Positions 59,099 to 64,000 of a stretch of 64,000 nucleotides of DNA are shown here, in pieces. The position numbers were made by a program, and so were the translations under genes. Numbering within the stretch: the first letter of the stretch is position 1; every line of letters begins with the position of its first letter. The DNA comes from Lates calcarifer. Its lineage: Eukaryota > Chordata > Actinopteri > Centropomidae. The notes beneath the pieces are model-generated. The model had not been told where the DNA came from. It saw nothing but the letters and a program-made list of their open reading frames with translations, and made no database searches. The stretch lies in assembly GCF_001640805.2 (NCBI RefSeq), contig NC_066836.1:3916071-3980070 (forward strand). Reading direction: 5' to 3'.

Positions 59099-60779
59099 TG
59101 TGTTTGATGTCATTGTTGTTTCTATTATATTAAAAAAAACAAAAAAACATATTTGCTGAAAATCTTTCTGAACCTCCAGTGGGTCATACATACTTTGTAT
59201 AACACACTTTCAACCAGCAGAGGTCAGTAAAACAATCACTTTGTCAAAATTCAACTTTTTAAATGATTAAATGTTGATATTGTCGAAGTTTGACACCAGT
59301 TATTTTCACTTAATGAGCAACAATAATTGTGATTATCGATTAATGTCAGACGTCATATATTTTCCTCCACGTGTTTGTCAAATGTGAATATTTCCTGCTT
59401 TTCTTGGATTTATATGATTGTAAATTCAGTATTTTCAGGGTGTTTGACTGCCCTGAATCTGCACAGAGGGAATCATCCAGAGGCAGAGGTGGAGGCAGGC
59501 AGAGCAGCAAGCTGACTGGTTATCTCTATCTATATGTTCTGCTGCATAAATATACTGTGTGGGGATTCTCAGCACAGTTGCTATTCAAATGTGCAGACAG
59601 TTAGTGGCTATATCAACACATGGTGCTCCCCTGAGCCTGTGATAGATTACTCATGCCAGTTTGGGAATAAGTTTATGTGTTTTATGCATATTTCTGTACC
59701 TGTGTGTGAATATAAGTGTATAGGTGTGTTATTACCCTTTATCAGAACCTCCCAGCCCTCTAGACATTTCATTTTCTGTGTATATGGATCATTTTCTGAC
59801 AGCCAAGTCTATATTAAACCTGTTTATTTCCAACCATCTCTCTGAATAATCCCAGAGCTGCAGCAGCAACAGCAGTGCTCTCAGGTCTCTCCCATATATT
59901 TCCAATGAAATGGTCCTTTCTTTCATGTAAGATGAGATCTGGGAGCCTGTCTGCCTTTGTGGGAAGCTAATCAACCCGTCTGTCTGCCCGCCTGCCTTGT
60001 TGTTCTGTTGCTGCATTGTTGTTCAGAAGAGACTAAAATCAATTTTGCAACAATTGCAGGACAGTGAAAGCAGCAGCAGATTGCATTGCCTCAACACCTC
60101 CCAGAAAAAAAAGACATTTCACCAGTCATCAAGGTGAAACTCGTTTTCTCTCGATAGAGGAGAAAGTAGGGAGTGGGAAATGTATAAATTATATATTTAT
60201 ATATAAAATGCAGCTGTGTATAATTACACACAGACAATGACTTTATCCTGTGTGCACCACTGTCAGCATCTTTGTCCTCGCCAAGGACAAAGTAAAAGTA
60301 TTTTTACATTACGGTGAAAATGTTTGCACGGCTTTATCTATTTGACAACAGTCGTAGGATTGTCCTTGACAGGCTGTTTAAAACTACCCCTGAACCTGGA
60401 CTGTGAATATAGAAGCTGAAAAGGAGAGGGTGTGGAAGGTTTCATGCTTTAAGATGATTTGAAGCATCTTCAAAACTTGAATCCTCTCAGTGTGCATTGC
60501 AGCAAAATTTCTTATTTCCCCTGTAAATGTTATCAAAGGGAGGCACAAGGGAGGCACAAAAAAAAGAGGGGACGTGTCAGTTGTATTTTGTAGAAGGAAG
60601 GATTAAACAAGGGAACAAAAGGTGGATTTGACCCAAGAAAATAAGGGGTTTTTGTAGTAGAGAAGGCTGGTTTGACCAAATTATTAATTAATATTTACTG
60701 TGAAGTATTAGGCCAGCATCCTGTACAGGCTTATACTTAATTTTTGAATCCTATGGGATATCACTGTGACGGCTTCCGC

Positions 60780-60870
60780 TGCTTTGACCAATCAGATGAC
60801 ATGGGCGGGGCACAGTCAGCCTGCCAATCAGCGTTGCCTGTCGACGTTGGCTGACGTGTGTCGTCATCGG
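60780..60870 (+). promoter_or_regulatory. CCAAT/GC-box promoter of an unidentified gene
   Basis: Two CCAATCAG boxes (60788-60795 and 60824-60831), a GC box GGGCGGGG (60803-60810) and CRE-like TGACGTG (60852-60858) lie within 75 bp on the + strand. A GAGGAGAGG run and a good splice donor at 61015 follow. Confidence 0.65.
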
Positions 60871-61014
60871 CAGTGAGGAGAGGAGCGGAAGGGAGACCGA
60901 CTAGAAACAAGTCTGAAGAAACAGTGGAAATATGGAGTAAAAACAGTCAAGTTGTGGGGCTGTTCTTGTCCAACACGAGCGAGGCTGGACGCCCAACACA
61001 CCTGTGGCACGAAG
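60871..61014 (+). other. Probable 5' non-coding exon of an unidentified gene
   Basis: Follows the promoter and ends at the donor GAAG/GTAAGG (61015). The frame is open but has no ATG that leads into the next exon, so it is read as 5' UTR. The transcription start is not determined. Confidence 0.45.
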
Positions 61015-61151
61015 GTAAGGCTAACAAGCTGACTAAGCTAGCATTAGCATTAGCCTGCTCTTATAATCATATCTTTTTTCCTTGCTTGCATTTTCACTCC
61101 TGTTTGTCTCATGTTTAAGAATGTGTGTGTCTGTTTCTGTCACTATGGCGT

Positions 61152-61236
61152 CCCTGACATGAGGGCCCACACCTCATGTCAGGGCCCACACCTCATTGTA
61201 AACAAAACACACATGAGGTGTGTTTTGTTTACAATG
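61152..61236. repeat. Two adjacent perfect hairpins
   Basis: Stem 1: 13 bp, CCCTGACATGAGG at 61152-61164 with its complement at 61172-61184, 7-nt loop. Stem 2: 19 bp, CATTGTAAACAAAACACAC at 61194-61212 with its perfect complement at 61218-61236, 5-nt loop. They lie in the first intron of the unidentified gene. Confidence 0.9.
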
Positions 61237-61741
61237 TATGTAAACAAAAGAGTTGTGGATGCAACCGTCACTGATGCTAACGTAGTTCCTCAGGGATTAA
61301 AACCTATATTAACCTTGAGTAAACATGATCTGACCGGTTAGCTGGTTAAGGTTGGAAGGACTCTGCCAAGTTGTAATTTTATGGGATGTTGTTGGTCAGA
61401 TGATTTAACTAAACTAGCTAACGTGCTAACTACAGTGGTCACTTGTTGCCACAGTAATGATAAATAGTCCCGTAGAATCAAGCTTTAAAGTAACTGCAGA
61501 TAAGATTCATCCTTTTTGCTACAAGCGTTTAATCATGGTTTTATTGTTGTCTTTAGATTTATCAGAGGGCTTTTAAACTTCAACACAGAAGGTACAGAGG
61601 ATGGATTTTCGCCATGAGTCTGATTTCTCTCTTAACTGATGTTAGTTGTATTCCCAAGGTAACAGCTCTGAGATAAAACTGACAATATCCTTCACTCTGT
61701 CCAGCTCTCACTTCAAATAACGAGGGAGCAGCAGTCAGATC

Positions 61742-63393
61742 ATGAGAAGGCAGAAGAATCAGGATGATGGTGTGGCTCAGTTAAACCCAGGAACAGGTAG
61801 GAAAACATACACAAATTGGATTTATTCATGATTTGTATCACAGTGGGAGTGCAAGTCATCTTTTAAGCTTAAAAATATGCACATTTTATAGCTGAATTAA
61901 AATGGGTTTGATAAAACACTCAGCTGATGTAAAACTATCATATGTCTTAAATATTTTTTAAATAAACTTTTTTACCAATGAGAATCAGGTTATAAAAGAT
62001 CATTTTATTTTATATTTTTTTCCTTTATCAACACACAAATATATAACAAAGCAGAAGAAAAGATAGCACAGAGATATTATATTAGTATATATGCACAAGT
62101 AGCTGCCTGTGTTCTATTCCCCTTTCCATCACTGATAATTGTAATGATAAGAAACTTGTTTAGTCCATCAGTACTAAGTATCTTACAACACTATATGACA
62201 CAAGATAATGGCCCATTTTAAAATGATAATTAGCACTGTCAGTGTAACTTCTTAAGCAGTTAAATCATCGCTCCTTTTTATAGCGTGGGTTAGTGTGTGT
62301 GCTGTGACTCTAGTGTCTCCAACATGAGTTGTGTATGTTTGAAGCTGAATTTGCAGACATTTTTGCATCTGTAATTTTCTGTTGTGATTTGCTTCTTGTG
62401 ATCGTTTTGAGTCTTTTTGTGGTCACTCTTTGTGCTGTGTCTTGTGGGCCTATATGTAGTAGAAATCTGTCCATGGTCAGTGTCTCACCGGAGGCCTGTT
62501 CTGAAATTCTGAGAAGAGAAAAACTGATACTGTTCCTCTGGAAATTTGCGTGGTAACTTTCCCGAGCTGCCCTCACACCCACTGCTGACGATTATTGCTC
62601 TAGGGCAACAAATTTGAACTTCGCAACTTGCTTGACTTTATGGCTGCGAGTGCCACGTCACCAGGCCCTTTTGCACTTAAAAGTTTCTCTCTCATTGCTT
62701 TTTAGGCTTCACTTTGAGTGTTGCCAGAAGCGAAATGAGCGGACCGCCTGTTGTCATTGGCCGTGACTTGTGTTGTTATTGAGCATGAGCTATGTAGAGG
62801 AGAGAAACAAAGTCCTTGTTTCCTTTTTCATTTTCAATTTTATTGCAGGGGTAAGAGTGTGCTTGTGTTTCTCTGACCTCCCCAACATGAGTTGTTTGCC
62901 CTGAACGTGGACAATAACTTGGGTGATAACTCTTGGTAGTCTGTCTCTGTGATGACTTTTTGTCGTTGTTTTGCATCATTTTGTGATGTTGGTCTGTGTG
63001 TGGTTTTGTGTGAAATACATCCTTGAAAACTACATTTTACCTCAGCGCCCCTCCCTCCACACTGTATACCATGAGATTACTAATAGAAACCATTACAGCA
63101 AAATTTAAAAGGCTGAATTTAAGCATTGAAAACTGAAACATTTTTTTTAAACTCATTTTCTCTCTGAGCTCAGAAAAGTCTTGTTTTAAGTTAGTTGTTC
63201 ACCTTGAAACATAAAGTGTGATTGTTAAGATGTTTAGATTTCAGTTCTGTGTTCTCCAACACTGTTTTGCTGGTGAAAAGTTTGTATTACTAGTTTTAAT
63301 TAGTTGTGTGTTGTACTTGTGTTTTCCAGATCAACTTGTTCAGTTGGTTCAGCCTCGACAGAAATTCCAGCTCTCACCCTCCAGACCAAGGTG
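61742..63393 (+). CDS. Unidentified gene, first coding exons (continues past window)
   Basis: Exon A begins at an acceptor at 61704 (CTGTCCAG) and has ATG at 61742. It encodes MRRQKNQDDGVAQLNPGT and ends at donor GTAGGA (CDS 61742-61796, phase 1). Exon B is 63330-63393: acceptor TTCCAG, encoding DQLVQLVQPRQKFQLSPSRP, then donor GTATGT; an alternative donor is three bases earlier. The phases agree. I do not recognise the product. What can be seen is a polar, basic N-terminus with LVQLVQ, without signal peptide or membrane segment. The upstream CCAAT/GC-box promoter supports a real gene. The remaining exons are beyond 64000. Confidence 0.5.
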
Positions 63394-63789
63394 GTATGTG
63401 TCCCAAAGATTAACCCAGCTGAATACTAATGTCAGCAACCACTCTCAGTCTTTTGAGTCAGTGTTATTGTTTAAATCTCAGGTCAAACCTTGGTATTTCA
63501 TGGATTCAGTATTGAATATAAAATTAACAGGTTAATTATGTCTATTAATGTCAGTAAACAGTGGTAGTTATAATTTCACAGAGCTCAAGATGTCTTCTTC
63601 AGATGTCTTGTCCCATCAGTATTTCATTCATTGTCATATAGCAGAAAATGATTACATTAAAAAAAATCAAAATAGTTATCTTTTTTTGCTTGTAGACTCA
63701 CCATATATCAAACACATTCCAACCAACAAATACTAAATTATCTGTCTTTGGATTGTTATTGTTTAATCTCAAAGTAGGATTGACAGAAA
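63394..63789 (+). other. Intron of the unidentified gene
   Basis: AT-rich; no further exon is seen before the tandem repeat at the window edge. Confidence 0.5.
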
Positions 63790-63797
63790 TATACATT

Positions 63798-64000
63798 TTT
63801 TGACACCTTACTATACTATGACATTTTTTGACATTTTTCGACATTTTTTGACGCCTTACTATACTATGACATTTTTCGACATTTTTTGACGCCTTACTAT
63901 ACTATGACATTTTTCGACATTTTTTGACGCCTTACTATACTGTGACATTTTTTGACATTTTTTGACGCCTTACTATACTATGACATTTTTTGACATTTTT
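63798..64000. repeat. 38-bp tandem repeat, truncated by window end
   Basis: The unit starts TGACGCCTTACTATACTATG and ends ACATTTTTCGACATTTTT; about five copies are in the window with few changes (CG/TG at the central site, one TATACTG). The array continues past 64000. Confidence 0.95.

Larger units (their letters stand above)
51312..60760. other. Repeat-rich intergenic region
   Basis: No exon chain or recognisable protein on either strand. It holds several AT-rich dispersed repeat copies, a second foldback element (55031-55403) and a terminal-inverted-repeat element (58745-59098). AATAAA near 53860 is not linked to any gene I can support. Confidence 0.6.

Noticed and set aside
63798..64000. 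CRISPR-like regular repeat
   Set aside because: The units are directly adjacent without unique spacers, and the context is a vertebrate genome. It is a minisatellite.

Overview
The window is vertebrate nuclear DNA, almost certainly from a ray-finned (teleost) fish. The evidence is multi-exon genes with GT-AG introns, vertebrate-specific proteins, and many short AT-rich interspersed repeats and foldback or MITE-like elements of the kind common in percomorph fish. There is no bacterial-style gene packing, rRNA, tRNA or CRISPR array that I can support. I joined all exons by hand from splice sites, reading phase and remembered human homologues, so protein identities are firmer than individual splice choices.

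Left (1-17,690, + strand): most of epc1 (enhancer of polycomb homolog 1, a scaffold of the NuA4/TIP60 acetyltransferase). Thirteen coding exons lie between 2835 and 15833. The first coding exon or exons (about 51 residues) lie left of the window. A long 3' UTR ends near a poly(A) signal at 17659. Positions 17.7-25.4 kb hold no gene I can support, but contain a GGGAAC minisatellite with inverted arms (22.07-22.65 kb) and a MITE-like element (24.77-25.08 kb).

Middle (25,477-33,288, - strand): a complete ten-exon secreted sulfatase, best matched to arylsulfatase I (arsi). All recognisable active-site motifs are intact. Exon 9 adds about 160 residues rich in Lys, Pro, Ser and Arg with no acidic residue, inside the C-terminal part of the sulfatase fold. 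This is the most unusual protein feature of the window.

Right of centre (38,626-51,160, + strand): a 14-exon gene for treacle (tcof1), the nucleolar rDNA-transcription cofactor. It has an N-terminal LisH motif and a Lys/Glu-rich tail. It is head-to-head with the sulfatase, matching the ARSI-TCOF1 neighbourhood I recall from human 5q32. The 5.3 kb between the two starts holds a direct duplication (offset 244 bp) with CRE-like and NRF1-like motifs, and a ZNF143-like site just upstream of tcof1.

Right end (51.2-64.0 kb): a repeat-rich intergenic stretch, then a CCAAT/GC-box promoter and the first exons of a + strand gene I do not recognise (60.8-63.4 kb, continuing past the window). A 38-bp tandem repeat runs off the right edge. 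The three identified genes are not one pathway: epc1 and treacle act in the nucleus or nucleolus, and the sulfatase acts in the secretory route or extracellular matrix.
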